Program-made: the position numbers and the translations under genes
From: CANHCC01 sp040381555
GTDB taxonomy: Bacteria > Bacteroidota > Bacteroidia > J057 > RFSG01
DNA length: 27,103 bases
NCBI GenBank assembly: GCA_040381555.1
Contig: JBEIHC010000029.1
Coordinates: forward strand, 1 to 27,103
Direction: 5' to 3'
The notes under the pieces: generated by a model
The model's database searches: none
Told to the model about the DNA's origin: nothing
What the model saw: the letters and a program-made list of their open reading frames with translations, nothing else
Part shown: positions 1-8,678 of the stretch, piece after piece
Numbering within the stretch: the stretch's first letter is position 1
How the letters are laid out: every line of letters starts with the position of its first letter

Positions 1-1583
1 GCATGTTGCAAAGAAGCCAGAAGCATGTCCTCCACCTGTTGATCGGTGAGTCCGTACTGAGGTTTTATTCGAATTTCTTGAGAAACACCACTGCGCAATT
101 CTTTTGCCTCTACATTCAAGATTCCATCAGCGTCTAACAAAAACCGAATTTCTATTTTAGGCAAACCTGCTGGCATAGCAGGAATTCCTTTCAATTCAAA
201 TTCTGCCAATTTACGATTATCCCGAGTCATTTCTCTTTCGCCTTGATAAACAAGTACTTTCAGATTGCTTTGACCATCCAAAGAGGTAGTATATTCTCGC
301 GCTACCCGTGTAGGAATTCTGGAATTTCGGGGAATAAGTACATCCATTAACCCCCCCAAGGTTTCGATACCCAAGGATAAAGGCGTGACATCCAGCAGCA
401 ACAAATCCTTTCGATTTCCAGCAAGAATATCTGCTTGTACGGCTGCCCCAAGAGCAACTACCAAATCTGGATCAATATTATCAAAAGGCTCTCTTTTAAA
501 GAATTGAGTTACCGCGGCTTTAATTGCTGGCACTCGGGTGGAGCCTCCTACCAAAATCACATTTTGAATATCCCCTACCTGGATTTGAGCATCCTTCAAT
601 GCCTTCTGGCAACAGGCGATTGTTTGAGCTATTAGAGGCTGTATTAACTCGTCAAATTGCTTTCGGGTCATTCCAAGATCCGTTTCTAAACCATTGTCAG
701 CGGCCTTTGAGGAGTATACTTCCTGGGAAGAAAGCGTCTTTTTTGCCCGCTCAGCCTCCAATCGAATGGCTTGTCCAAAAGAAGGATCTTTACTCAATAC
801 TTCTGATTCCCAATTTTGTTGCTTCATCCAATATTGAATGATTGCATGATCAAAATCATCCCCTCCTAACCAAGTATCTCCATGTGTTGCCAGCACCTCA
901 AATACACCTTCTTCTATTCTCAAAAGGGTTACATCAAAAGTGCCTCCCCCTAAGTCGTAAACAGCAACTATTTCAGGGGTAGAATTTATCCCCACCCCCA
1001 AACCATAGGCCAAAGAAGCTGCTGTCGGCTCATTAATAATTCGAAGCACATCCATTCCAGCAAGCTTACCTGCATCCCGGGTAGCCTGCCTTTGGGTATC
1101 ATTAAAATAGGCAGGCACAGTAATAACCGCCCGAGTAACAGGAGTTTTTAATCGATGCTCAGCTCTGGAACGAAGTTCTTTTAAAATCCAAGCTGATAAT
1201 TCTACAGGATTATAAAACTGGTCTCGTACCCGTATTTTCACCAAACTATCTTTATCATCATCCAAAATCTGATATCCAAAGAATTGTTTCTGGTCCTGTA
1301 CATCCTGCCATGATTTCCCTAGCAGTCTTTTGACAGAATAAATTGTATTGGATGGGTCTTGAATAAGTTTTTCCCGGGCCTCCTCACCTACTACTGCCGT
1401 TCCGGAAGGGGTAAAATGAACAATTGAGGGAACTAATGCAGGCTTTCCATAGTCCGAAATCACCTCTGGATGCCCCTCTACTACCCGGGCAATCAGGCTG
1501 TTGGTTGTGCCTAAATCAATCCCCACAATAGTATTTTCCTGTAGAATCCGCCCTCCGCTTATGTCTATTGCTATTTTAGCCAT
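1..1583 (-). CDS. hscA: Fe-S assembly chaperone HscA (Hsp70 family), 3' end missing
   Basis: This is the first 527 codons of an Hsp70-family ATPase that runs off the left edge of the window. Reading leftward from the ATG at 1583, it has a short N-terminal extension, then the nucleotide-binding motif GIDLGTTNSL. The phosphate-2 motif VYDLGGGTFDVTLL and the adenosine motif VILVGGSTRVP follow. The interdomain linker region reads LLLLDVTPLSLGIETLGG, and a substrate-binding domain follows. I favour HscA over DnaK because of the N-terminal extension before GIDLGTT, the early segment VPSIVHF, and the substrate-domain stretches QGEREM, LKGIPAMPAG and KPQYGLTD, which are typical of HscA. HscA helps transfer iron-sulfur clusters from the IscU scaffold with its partner HscB. 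Neither iscU nor hscB is visible, so they would lie to the left or elsewhere. The gene diverges from the SLBB export gene with only 53 bp between start codons. Only the C-terminal lid is missing. Confidence 0.85.
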   Translation of the reverse strand, partial: MAKIAIDISGGRILQENTIVGIDLGTTNSLIARVVEGHPEVISDYGKPALVPSIVHFTPSGTAVVGEEAREKLIQDPSNTIYSVKRLLGKSWQDVQDQKQFFGYQILDDDKDSLVKIRVRDQFYNPVELSAWILKELRSRAEHRLKTPVTRAVITVPAYFNDTQRQATRDAGKLAGMDVLRIINEPTAASLAYGLGVGINSTPEIVAVYDLGGGTFDVTLLRIEEGVFEVLATHGDTWLGGDDFDHAIIQYWMKQQNWESEVLSKDPSFGQAIRLEAERAKKTLSSQEVYSSKAADNGLETDLGMTRKQFDELIQPLIAQTIACCQKALKDAQIQVGDIQNVILVGGSTRVPAIKAAVTQFFKREPFDNIDPDLVVALGAAVQADILAGNRKDLLLLDVTPLSLGIETLGGLMDVLIPRNSRIPTRVAREYTTSLDGQSNLKVLVYQGEREMTRDNRKLAEFELKGIPAMPAGLPKIEIRFLLDADGILNVEAKELRSGVSQEIRIKPQYGLTDQQVEDMLLASLQH

Positions 1584-1636
1584 GTATTATTGTTAATTTT
1601 ACCTTTTCACAAACCAGATTGACCGGTTCATTTAAT

Positions 1637-4147
1637 ATGCGTGCAAAGTTACACAGCCTCCTTCTAACTACAGGAATATTCTTAGGGTTCCTGATCTTAA
1701 ATAATTTAGCCTACACTCAGGTAATCGTCAAAGACTCTAGCAAAATTGGCTTAGGAGATGAGTTCCCCGATGATGACCTTGCAAAAAGATCTAATATTCG
1801 AAACAGAATCCTGCAATTAAAAAAAGCAGGAGTTTCAGATGAAGAAATCATCCAATTCTTCGGAAAACGCAAATCCGATCCTGGGTTTGATGTAAAAGTC
1901 TTTCTGGATAGCAAAGGAAGATACTCTAGCCAAGAAATGGAGGAACAGGATATCCTCGCCACTGATTTGGAAGCGGAATTAGAGTCTGAGGAGGAAGAAA
2001 TGACTCCTTATGGCAGACGCAAAAAGAAATTATCCAGATCGGAAATCGAAAAAGACCCTAACCTCAAGTCCCAAGCAGATAGCTTAGAAATGATGAAAAA
2101 GAAGAAAATCCTGCTTCTTGAGAAAAAGAAACAAGAAAAAGAGGACTTCATGGCTAAAAAGGATACTGTACTCGATAACATATTCGGGCAAAAACTATTC
2201 TCCCAAAAATCCATGAATTTCTCCCCGGATGAAAATATCGTACCACCGGAGGATTACATCCTTGGCCCGGGGGATGAAATCATTGTTACCATCTGGGGTA
2301 CTGCTGAATTTTATGAATCCTTCGAGGTAGATAAAGATGGGTCCATTTATCCTGAAGGAGTAGGAAGAATTAATTTATTGGGGGTTAAATTAAAAACCGC
2401 CAGGGAGATAATTAAAAGCCGTTTTAAATCCATTGTTTCTGGAGGGGCAAATGTAGAAGTAGTCATGGGGAAAGCACGCACCATTAGAGTAAATGTGGTG
2501 GGAGAAGTGGTGCAACCGGGTACCTATACACTATCTGCCTTACACACTGCCTTCAATGCTTTGTATATGGCTGGAGGGCCAAATGAAATTGGATCCCTTC
2601 GTAAAATTTTTATTAAGAGAGAAGGCAAAACTATTGACACATTGGATGTGTATGCATACTTAATACAAGGAGATATAAAAAACCAAATATTCCTGCAGAA
2701 TAATGATTTTATAATTGTTGCTTCTCAAGGAAAGGTAGTGAGTCTGGCAGGGGAGGTAAAAAGACCCACCAAATATGAATTGAAGCATAATGAAAACATG
2801 AAATCCTTGCTTCTTTATTCTGGCGGTTCAAAACCAGAAGCTGCGAATAGAAATATTCAAATTCGACGATACAGTGATAATGAGGTAAATGTTTTATCTC
2901 TGGATTTGGATGGAATGATTCAAAACAACAAGGATTTCACCCTTGAAGATGGAGACAGCCTTACCTTCTTCCGATTATTAGACACCTTGCATAATTCGGT
3001 ACAGGCAATGGGAGAGTTTAAATATCCCGGGGTATATCAAATTCAAAAAGGGGATAGAGTCATTGATTTATTAAATAAAGCTGGCGGATTGACCAAAGAA
3101 GCTTATTTAAAAAGAGCTTATATCGAAAGAATTAATGAAAATCTGGAAATAGATTACATTCCAATTGACCTTCAATCGATTCTGCAATATGACAAAAATT
3201 CATTATCGAATATTGAACTTCAGCAATTTGATGCATTTAGAGTGTATTACATTGAAGAATTTAAAGATATTCGATACATCAGCATACGGGGAGAAGTGCG
3301 CAAAGAAGGTTCTTATATTTATTCCGGGAAACGCTCGCTCAAGGATTTGATTTATCATGCAGGAGGACCAACCGACCAAGCTGATTTTACCCTCTTGGAA
3401 GTATCTCGTGTGTACACCGAAGAAGGATTCAGCAAAAACTCCAAAACGGAAGTTATTCAAATCAAGTTTGCCCAAGATTGGGAAAATGACAAAGCATTGG
3501 ATTCCTTTCTATTAAAGCCTTTTGACCAAGTCTTTATTCGTAAGAACCCCAATTTTGAATTACAAGAGAATGTTTTGTTAGTTGGAGAGGTTTTATTCCC
3601 TGGGGAATACTCTAAAATTGACAAAGGCGAAAGAATTTCTTCTTTAATTAAAAGAGCTGGGGGACTGACAAAAGATGCCTATATGGAAGGCACAAAAATT
3701 TTACGAAATAAGCAAGAAGTAGTAATTGACCTAACCAAAGCATTGAATAAACCGGGATCTACTTATGACAACATTCTAAAAGATGGAGATAAAGTATTAG
3801 TTCCGGAGGTGAATGATGTGGTGCGGGTGGAAGGGGGCGTTTTATATCCGGTAAATATCAGCTTTGACCCGAATCGCACTAGTTTTAAAACCTACCTGAA
3901 TTCTGCCGGAGGGTTTGGAGAACGCTCGGTTAAAAGAAAATCTATCGTTCGCTATGCCAATGGTAAAATAAAAAGGACCAATTCCTTTTTATTCATTAAA
4001 TTTTACCCCAAGGTAGATAAAGGGGCGACAGTAATAGTTCCGGTTAAACCAATACAAGCCAACCAAGGCATGAACACTCAAGCCATTGTGGGCATCATCT
4101 CAGCTTTAGCCACGCTCCTTTTAGTTGCCAGCCAAATACAGAAATAG
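1637..4147 (+). CDS. Outer-membrane polysaccharide export protein with six SLBB repeats (Wza-like)
   Basis: An 836-residue protein of the Poly_export/SLBB family, which moves capsule or exopolysaccharide across the outer membrane. I start it at ATG 1637, which gives a clean signal peptide (residues 1-28, MRAKLHS then a hydrophobic run). A TTG six codons upstream would precede the signal peptide and is less likely. A charged, Lys/Glu-rich stretch at about residues 90-185 is predicted helical. A Poly_export domain begins near the motif DYILGPGDEI (about residue 206). Six SLBB-like units follow, opening VVGEVVQPG, LAGEVKRPT, AMGEFKYPG, IRGEVRKEG, LVGEVLFPG and VEGGVLYPV, and most of them contain an AGG signature. 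A hydrophobic segment near the C-terminus (AIVGIISALATLLLVA) could span a membrane. E. coli Wza has fewer SLBB units and is under 400 residues, so this is the long form that is common in Bacteroidota. It is followed at once by a Wzz-like gene. Confidence 0.85.
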   Translation: MRAKLHSLLLTTGIFLGFLILNNLAYTQVIVKDSSKIGLGDEFPDDDLAKRSNIRNRILQLKKAGVSDEEIIQFFGKRKSDPGFDVKVFLDSKGRYSSQEMEEQDILATDLEAELESEEEEMTPYGRRKKKLSRSEIEKDPNLKSQADSLEMMKKKKILLLEKKKQEKEDFMAKKDTVLDNIFGQKLFSQKSMNFSPDENIVPPEDYILGPGDEIIVTIWGTAEFYESFEVDKDGSIYPEGVGRINLLGVKLKTAREIIKSRFKSIVSGGANVEVVMGKARTIRVNVVGEVVQPGTYTLSALHTAFNALYMAGGPNEIGSLRKIFIKREGKTIDTLDVYAYLIQGDIKNQIFLQNNDFIIVASQGKVVSLAGEVKRPTKYELKHNENMKSLLLYSGGSKPEAANRNIQIRRYSDNEVNVLSLDLDGMIQNNKDFTLEDGDSLTFFRLLDTLHNSVQAMGEFKYPGVYQIQKGDRVIDLLNKAGGLTKEAYLKRAYIERINENLEIDYIPIDLQSILQYDKNSLSNIELQQFDAFRVYYIEEFKDIRYISIRGEVRKEGSYIYSGKRSLKDLIYHAGGPTDQADFTLLEVSRVYTEEGFSKNSKTEVIQIKFAQDWENDKALDSFLLKPFDQVFIRKNPNFELQENVLLVGEVLFPGEYSKIDKGERISSLIKRAGGLTKDAYMEGTKILRNKQEVVIDLTKALNKPGSTYDNILKDGDKVLVPEVNDVVRVEGGVLYPVNISFDPNRTSFKTYLNSAGGFGERSVKRKSIVRYANGKIKRTNSFLFIKFYPKVDKGATVIVPVKPIQANQGMNTQAIVGIISALATLLLVASQIQK

Positions 4148-4153
4148 AAAAAA

Positions 4154-5113
4154 TTGCAAGCTTGGGTCACATTTAAGCAAGAAGTTCAGATACTCTGGGA
4201 AGCAAGGCGAATCGCTTTACTCCGAAAGGTATTGATTATTGTTTTAATGGCCGGATTATACGCATACTTTAGTCCAGATGAATATCGGGTAAATGTGGTC
4301 ATCTATCCAGAGGAGACAAACCAACAACCTACTGGATTGAATAGCCTATTAGGATCTTTACCTGGAGAAAATAAAAACACCGGAACGATTCGAGCGATTT
4401 TAGCCAGTCAGTCCCTCAGAAATACCTGCATTCGGGATAGTATCACTCTTCAGGGGCAAACAAAAGAAGTACGCGAGTGGTTGCGCGCAGATCAACTCAA
4501 AAGAAGTTTCTTACTTGGTAGGACGATGCCGCCACCTGAAATTGGGGAAGGATCTTACACTTTTGCCAATCGATACTTAAGCAGGATTCTACTCATTTTT
4601 ACAGATGAAGATGGGTTTATTTCCCTCCGCATCACAACAGCTAATGATTCTCTATCTTTAATGTTAGGGCACTTACTGATTGAGCATGCCCAGCAATACC
4701 ATCGGGATAGACAAATACAGAAAGCGGTCTCTCAATCACAATATCTACAGCTGAGAGCGGACAGCATAAGCCGGGAATTAGAATTCATCCAAAAAAACAT
4801 CGCGCGATACGGAGATCAAAAGCGGTATACCGCACGCTATTCAGAAGAAGTAGAATTACAAGATTTATACCGACAGCAGGAATTACTTCAACAATTATTT
4901 GTTTCGGTCAATCTGTTAAAAGAAGAATCTGTATCCAGAAATCAACAATCAGCCCCTCTTTTCCAAGTGTTAGATCCGCCACAGCGACCCTTAGATGTTG
5001 TTCATTATTCCATCTGGCTTTATTGTTTAGGAGGATTATTTTTCGGGGGAATCTTCTTATTTACCTGGACAATCCGAATTCCTCTATATCGATTAGTCCT
5101 TTCTCTGCTTTAA
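4154..5113 (+). CDS. Wzz-like polysaccharide chain-length/co-polymerase protein
   Basis: A 319-residue inner-membrane protein with the layout of Wzz/polysaccharide co-polymerases: one membrane segment near the N-terminus (about residues 24-40, KVLIIVLMAGLYAYF), a long periplasmic domain rich in predicted helix, and a second membrane segment near the C-terminus (about 287-307). A proline-rich stretch, VLDPPQRP, precedes the last membrane segment, as in the family. No ATG precedes the first membrane segment, so the start is probably the TTG at 4154; the next ATG would remove much of that segment. The TTG is in the same frame as the SLBB gene, separated from its TAG stop by only two AAA codons. 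The two products probably act together, one setting chain length in the inner membrane and the other exporting. There is no fused tyrosine-kinase domain. The family call rests on architecture more than on strong motifs. Confidence 0.72.
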   Translation: MQAWVTFKQEVQILWEARRIALLRKVLIIVLMAGLYAYFSPDEYRVNVVIYPEETNQQPTGLNSLLGSLPGENKNTGTIRAILASQSLRNTCIRDSITLQGQTKEVREWLRADQLKRSFLLGRTMPPPEIGEGSYTFANRYLSRILLIFTDEDGFISLRITTANDSLSLMLGHLLIEHAQQYHRDRQIQKAVSQSQYLQLRADSISRELEFIQKNIARYGDQKRYTARYSEEVELQDLYRQQELLQQLFVSVNLLKEESVSRNQQSAPLFQVLDPPQRPLDVVHYSIWLYCLGGLFFGGIFLFTWTIRIPLYRLVLSLL

Positions 5114-5191
5114 TTTTTTCCGAATAACAGAAAGAACTGAACCTTTCACCCGCAGAAATGGGTTATTGCTACCTGGCTATTAGCACGATAA

Positions 5192-6718
5192 ATGAAACCG
5201 GACAAAACCCAATCAGAGATAAATCAAGAAATATTCGATTTAGTCGTCATTGGTGCAGGTATTGGTGGGCTTACAGCCGCAGCAATGGTTGCTCGGCAAA
5301 AAAAGCGTGTATTAGTCTTGGAAGCCAACTATTTACCCGGAGGGTGTTGCTCCTCCTATCCAAGAAAAGGGTACATTTTTGAATCCGGCGCCACGACTCT
5401 GATGGGGTTCGATGAGCATCAACCGTTGCTCTTACTTCAACGGGCTCTGGGTTTCTCCCTTGTTAAAAAAGAAATCAATCCCAGTATGACTATTTGGATG
5501 GGGGATAAGAAAATATTGAAGCCCAAAGATTTTGAAGAATGGCTTAAGACTTCTAAAGAATCCTTTGGTGATGCAGATGCTCAAGATAAATTCTGGAAAC
5601 TAGCTTGGAAGCTGAGTAATTTGGTTTGGAAAATTGCAGGTACCAATCTTCGTTTCCCCCCACAATCAATTACAGATTTGCTCTATCTCGCGGTTCAAAA
5701 CAATCCTGCAGATATCCGATTCATTAAATATGCCTTTCAAAATACGCACACAATTTTAAAAAAGTTTGGCTTGTCCGAAAATCATTCATTCATTCAGTAT
5801 CTGGATGAACAACTTATGATTACCGCACAAAACACTACCCATGAAACGCCCTTTTTGTTTGCAGCTGCTGCATTATGTTATACAAATTACTCAAATTACT
5901 ATCTGCCTGGAGGAATGATTTCCTTGCCGAAAGCCTTGTATCGAGAATTACGGTGGAGAGGGTCGGAGCTCAGATTGCGCAAAAAAGTCACCTCCCTTCT
6001 AAAACGCCCAGATGGCATTTGGGAAATCATTGACAATAAAGGAAATTACTACTATTCGAAGGCTGTTCTCAGTAACATACCCGTCTGGAATTTACCCGCT
6101 ATTACGCACGACAACCTAAAAAAGTGGTCTGAACAAGAATCGAAAAAATACTCAAACTTTAGAGGAGCCTTTACAATGGGTATTGCAGTGGTAGATACAT
6201 TTGAAGATGACCATTCCTTGCATCATCAGATTATTTTACCCCCAGGAAAACAAATACCCTATTGCAATTCAAATAGTGTGTTTGTTTCATTTTCAGATAA
6301 AGGAGATACCATTCGTTGTCCGGAAGGCCAGCGCGTGCTCTCTATCTCTACCCATGTGGACAATACGAAAGTCTGGTTTGAAATCCCGGATGAGTATGAC
6401 AAAAGAAAACAGGAAATTTCTGACTTCATCATAGATTTGCTGGCAGAAAAAATACCTGGGTTTTCAAAAGACAAAATTATTTATCAAATGGCCTCGACTC
6501 CCCTAAGCTGGGAAAAGTGGACTTCCAGACATCAAGGCTCCGTGGGAGGAATCCCTCAAGATATTCGAAACTCTCTTTTTCGCCTGAGTGGAGCAGTCAG
6601 CCCTGTGAAGGGATTTTTCCGTTGCGGAGACACTGTGTATCCTGGACAAGGAGTACCCGGAGTTGCATTAGGTGGAATAATTGCCTCTGAAAGAATATTA
6701 AAAAGCGGGGTAATTTAA
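5192..6718 (+). CDS. FAD-dependent oxidoreductase, phytoene dehydrogenase / carotenoid isomerase (CrtISO/CrtD) type
   Basis: A 508-residue flavoprotein. The dinucleotide-binding fold is at the N-terminus: GAGIGG at residues 21-26, with the ribose-binding Glu at 44, followed by the PGGCC stretch at 49-53 where carotenoid desaturases usually have PGG. The C-terminal flavin-contact motif is GDTVYPGQGVPGVALGG (from residue 479), characteristic of CrtISO, CrtD and RetSat-like enzymes. The likely reaction is desaturation, isomerisation or saturation of an isoprenoid or retinoid-like polyene, but the substrate cannot be read from the sequence. No other carotenoid gene (crtB, crtY, crtZ) is in view, so it stands alone. 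A 78-bp gap separates it from the Wzz-like gene upstream. Its stop lies 3 bp from the convergent stop of purF, with no visible terminator between them. Confidence 0.8.
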   Translation: MKPDKTQSEINQEIFDLVVIGAGIGGLTAAAMVARQKKRVLVLEANYLPGGCCSSYPRKGYIFESGATTLMGFDEHQPLLLLQRALGFSLVKKEINPSMTIWMGDKKILKPKDFEEWLKTSKESFGDADAQDKFWKLAWKLSNLVWKIAGTNLRFPPQSITDLLYLAVQNNPADIRFIKYAFQNTHTILKKFGLSENHSFIQYLDEQLMITAQNTTHETPFLFAAAALCYTNYSNYYLPGGMISLPKALYRELRWRGSELRLRKKVTSLLKRPDGIWEIIDNKGNYYYSKAVLSNIPVWNLPAITHDNLKKWSEQESKKYSNFRGAFTMGIAVVDTFEDDHSLHHQIILPPGKQIPYCNSNSVFVSFSDKGDTIRCPEGQRVLSISTHVDNTKVWFEIPDEYDKRKQEISDFIIDLLAEKIPGFSKDKIIYQMASTPLSWEKWTSRHQGSVGGIPQDIRNSLFRLSGAVSPVKGFFRCGDTVYPGQGVPGVALGGIIASERILKSGVI

Positions 6719-6721
6719 TTA

Positions 6722-8626
6722 TCAGTAGGCTCTGTTTTGATTGCCCGTCATATAATTCATAAAGGCCTGGTTCACCACTTTATTCCCACCTGGGGTAGGA
6801 TAATTACCCGAGAAATACCAATCTCCCGTATGGTTCGGAATTGCCAAATGTAGATCTTCCAAATTAGGAAAGACAACTTCAAACTCACAAGGCAAATCTA
6901 AAGGGGTTAACAGCTGAGATATTCGAGCTGAAATTTCCTCAGCAGTAAAAGGTTGATAAATATCTTTTACGACATTTCTTTCCTTAAGTGTACCTGCTTC
7001 TTGACGACTCAAACATTCCTGATACACTTGCTCCAATAACGCATCCATTCCCCTTTCTTTTATCAAAGAAATAGCAGCTTCAAAAGCAACAAATCTCCCA
7101 ATTTGAGACATATCAATTCCATAACAATCCGGGTATCGAATTTGAGGAGCTGAGGAGACCATGACAATTTTCTTTGGCTTCAAGCGGGCAAGCATGGCCA
7201 AAATACTTTGTCGAATGGTTGTGCCTCTCACGATTGAATCATCAATACATACAATCGTGTCCAGACCTTCTCGTAATACGCCATAGGTAACATCATATAC
7301 ATGTGCGGCCATTTCATTACGATTAGCGTCGTCCGCAATAAAAGTGCGCAATTTCACATCTTTTATAATCACCTTCTCTACTCGAGGCCGAACTTCCAAT
7401 ATCCCCTGAAGAGCCTCAGCTGTCAAAGGTTTTACTGCATGTTGAATTTGATCTATTTTCCATTGAGTTAAGAAATCTTCCAAACCCTTCATCATTCCCA
7501 AAAATGCAGTTTCACTGGTATTGGGAACATAAGAAAACACGGTATTGGAAAGATCGTGCTGTATCGCTTTTAATATTTTCGGTACAACTTGATAACCCAA
7601 AGCTTTTCTTTCAGCATAAATATCCGGATCACTGCCTCTGGAGAAATAAATTCTTTCAAAAGAGCATTTGGAGGATTTTTCTGCTGGGGTTGTAAATTCT
7701 TGTATCGTCACCTCCCCATTAGCTTTGAGCCAAATCATATTTCCGGGGGGCAACTCTTCAATGGAATCAATTGAAATATTAAAAACTGTAGCCAGGGCAG
7801 GTCTTTCTGAAGCAACGGCAATATAATCTTCATGTACAGTATAAAAGGCCGGGCGAATTCCATTCGGGTCGCGCGCAACAAAGCCATCGCCAGTGCCAAT
7901 TAATCCTCCCATTGCATACCCCCCATCCCAACGGGCTGATGCGCGCTGTAGAATTCTGACTAAATCTATTTGAGATTCTATTTGGTCATAAACTTCTCGT
8001 GTTGGAGAGCCTTGTGGTTTTAATTCTTTTAAGATACGATCATTTTCATCTTCCAGAAAATGACCTACTTTCTCCATAACCGTAATAGTATCTGCTAAAT
8101 ATCTTGGGTGTTGACCCATTTTTATTAAACGGTCAAATAACTCATCTACATTCGTAAGATTAAAGTTCCCCGCCATTACCAGCGTTTTACTTCTCCAATT
8201 ACTATGACGGATAAATGGATGGCAATACTCCAGAGAATTTCCTCCATGAGTACCATATCGAAGATGTGCCATCATAATTTCTCCTAACCAGGGAAAATGA
8301 TGATTTAAAAATTCTGCATCTTGAATTTTTTCGGGAAATCGAGAACTGCAATCCGTAAATTCTTTTTGTATTTCCTTATTCAGACTAATCCAGGGATTGG
8401 GTTGATTATTTCGGATTCGATGAATATACGGATTGCCGGCTTCAACCTGAGACTTGATAACGGCCAATCCTGCACCATCCTGACCTCTATTATGCATTTT
8501 CTCCATGAGGAGGTACATTCGATTCAATCCCCAGAGAGGCGATCCGTATTGCATCTGATACCAGGAGAGGGGTTTCCGAAGCCGGATCATCCCCAGACCG
8601 CATTCATGGCCTATTGAATCTGTCAT
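6722..8626 (-). CDS. purF: Amidophosphoribosyltransferase, long Bacteroidota type
   Basis: A 634-residue class-II glutamine amidotransferase fused to a type-I phosphoribosyltransferase. It makes phosphoribosylamine from PRPP and glutamine, the first step of purine synthesis. I place the start at ATG 8626, giving MTDSIGHECG: the Cys at position 9 would be the N-terminal nucleophile after propeptide removal. An upstream ATG at 8647 adds seven residues and is less likely. Visible motifs are NRGQDGAG (glutaminase), GNFN, FSRGSD, and the PRPP loop VCIDDSIVRGTT. The C-terminal YFSGNYPTPGG segment is a hallmark of the long Bacteroidota form; the classical enzyme has about 500 residues. The gene follows the nonulosonate genes on the same strand after a small hairpin, so it may be co-transcribed with them or be a separate unit. 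Confidence 0.88.
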   Translation of the reverse strand: MTDSIGHECGLGMIRLRKPLSWYQMQYGSPLWGLNRMYLLMEKMHNRGQDGAGLAVIKSQVEAGNPYIHRIRNNQPNPWISLNKEIQKEFTDCSSRFPEKIQDAEFLNHHFPWLGEIMMAHLRYGTHGGNSLEYCHPFIRHSNWRSKTLVMAGNFNLTNVDELFDRLIKMGQHPRYLADTITVMEKVGHFLEDENDRILKELKPQGSPTREVYDQIESQIDLVRILQRASARWDGGYAMGGLIGTGDGFVARDPNGIRPAFYTVHEDYIAVASERPALATVFNISIDSIEELPPGNMIWLKANGEVTIQEFTTPAEKSSKCSFERIYFSRGSDPDIYAERKALGYQVVPKILKAIQHDLSNTVFSYVPNTSETAFLGMMKGLEDFLTQWKIDQIQHAVKPLTAEALQGILEVRPRVEKVIIKDVKLRTFIADDANRNEMAAHVYDVTYGVLREGLDTIVCIDDSIVRGTTIRQSILAMLARLKPKKIVMVSSAPQIRYPDCYGIDMSQIGRFVAFEAAISLIKERGMDALLEQVYQECLSRQEAGTLKERNVVKDIYQPFTAEEISARISQLLTPLDLPCEFEVVFPNLEDLHLAIPNHTGDWYFSGNYPTPGGNKVVNQAFMNYMTGNQNRAY

Positions 8627-8653
8627 AATTAGTACAAAGATACTCAAGCTATT

Positions 8654-8678
8654 TTTATAGGGTGCAGCACCCTATAAA
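8654..8678 (-). repeat. Perfect intergenic hairpin with TGCTGCA core
   Basis: An inverted repeat overlaps the stop codon of the nucleotidyltransferase gene. On the minus strand the arms are TTTATAGGG and CCCTATAAA around the core TGCTGCA, which itself pairs at its ends. No U-run follows on the minus strand, so it is not a classical terminator. It could be an RNA-processing or attenuation element between this gene and purF. The same core recurs in hairpins after two other genes. Confidence 0.7.

Noticed and set aside
435..841. Two plus-strand open frames of 66 and 105 codons
   Set aside because: They lie fully inside hscA on the opposite strand, and their text is the antisense of conserved Hsp70 motifs.
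1584..1636. Possible divergent promoters between hscA and the SLBB gene
   Set aside because: Only near matches (TAATTTTA on the plus strand) and no convincing -33 element on either strand.
4153..4164. CAAGCTTG palindrome after the SLBB stop, as another member of the hairpin family
   Set aside because: It lacks the TGCTGCA core and lies within the start of the Wzz-like gene.
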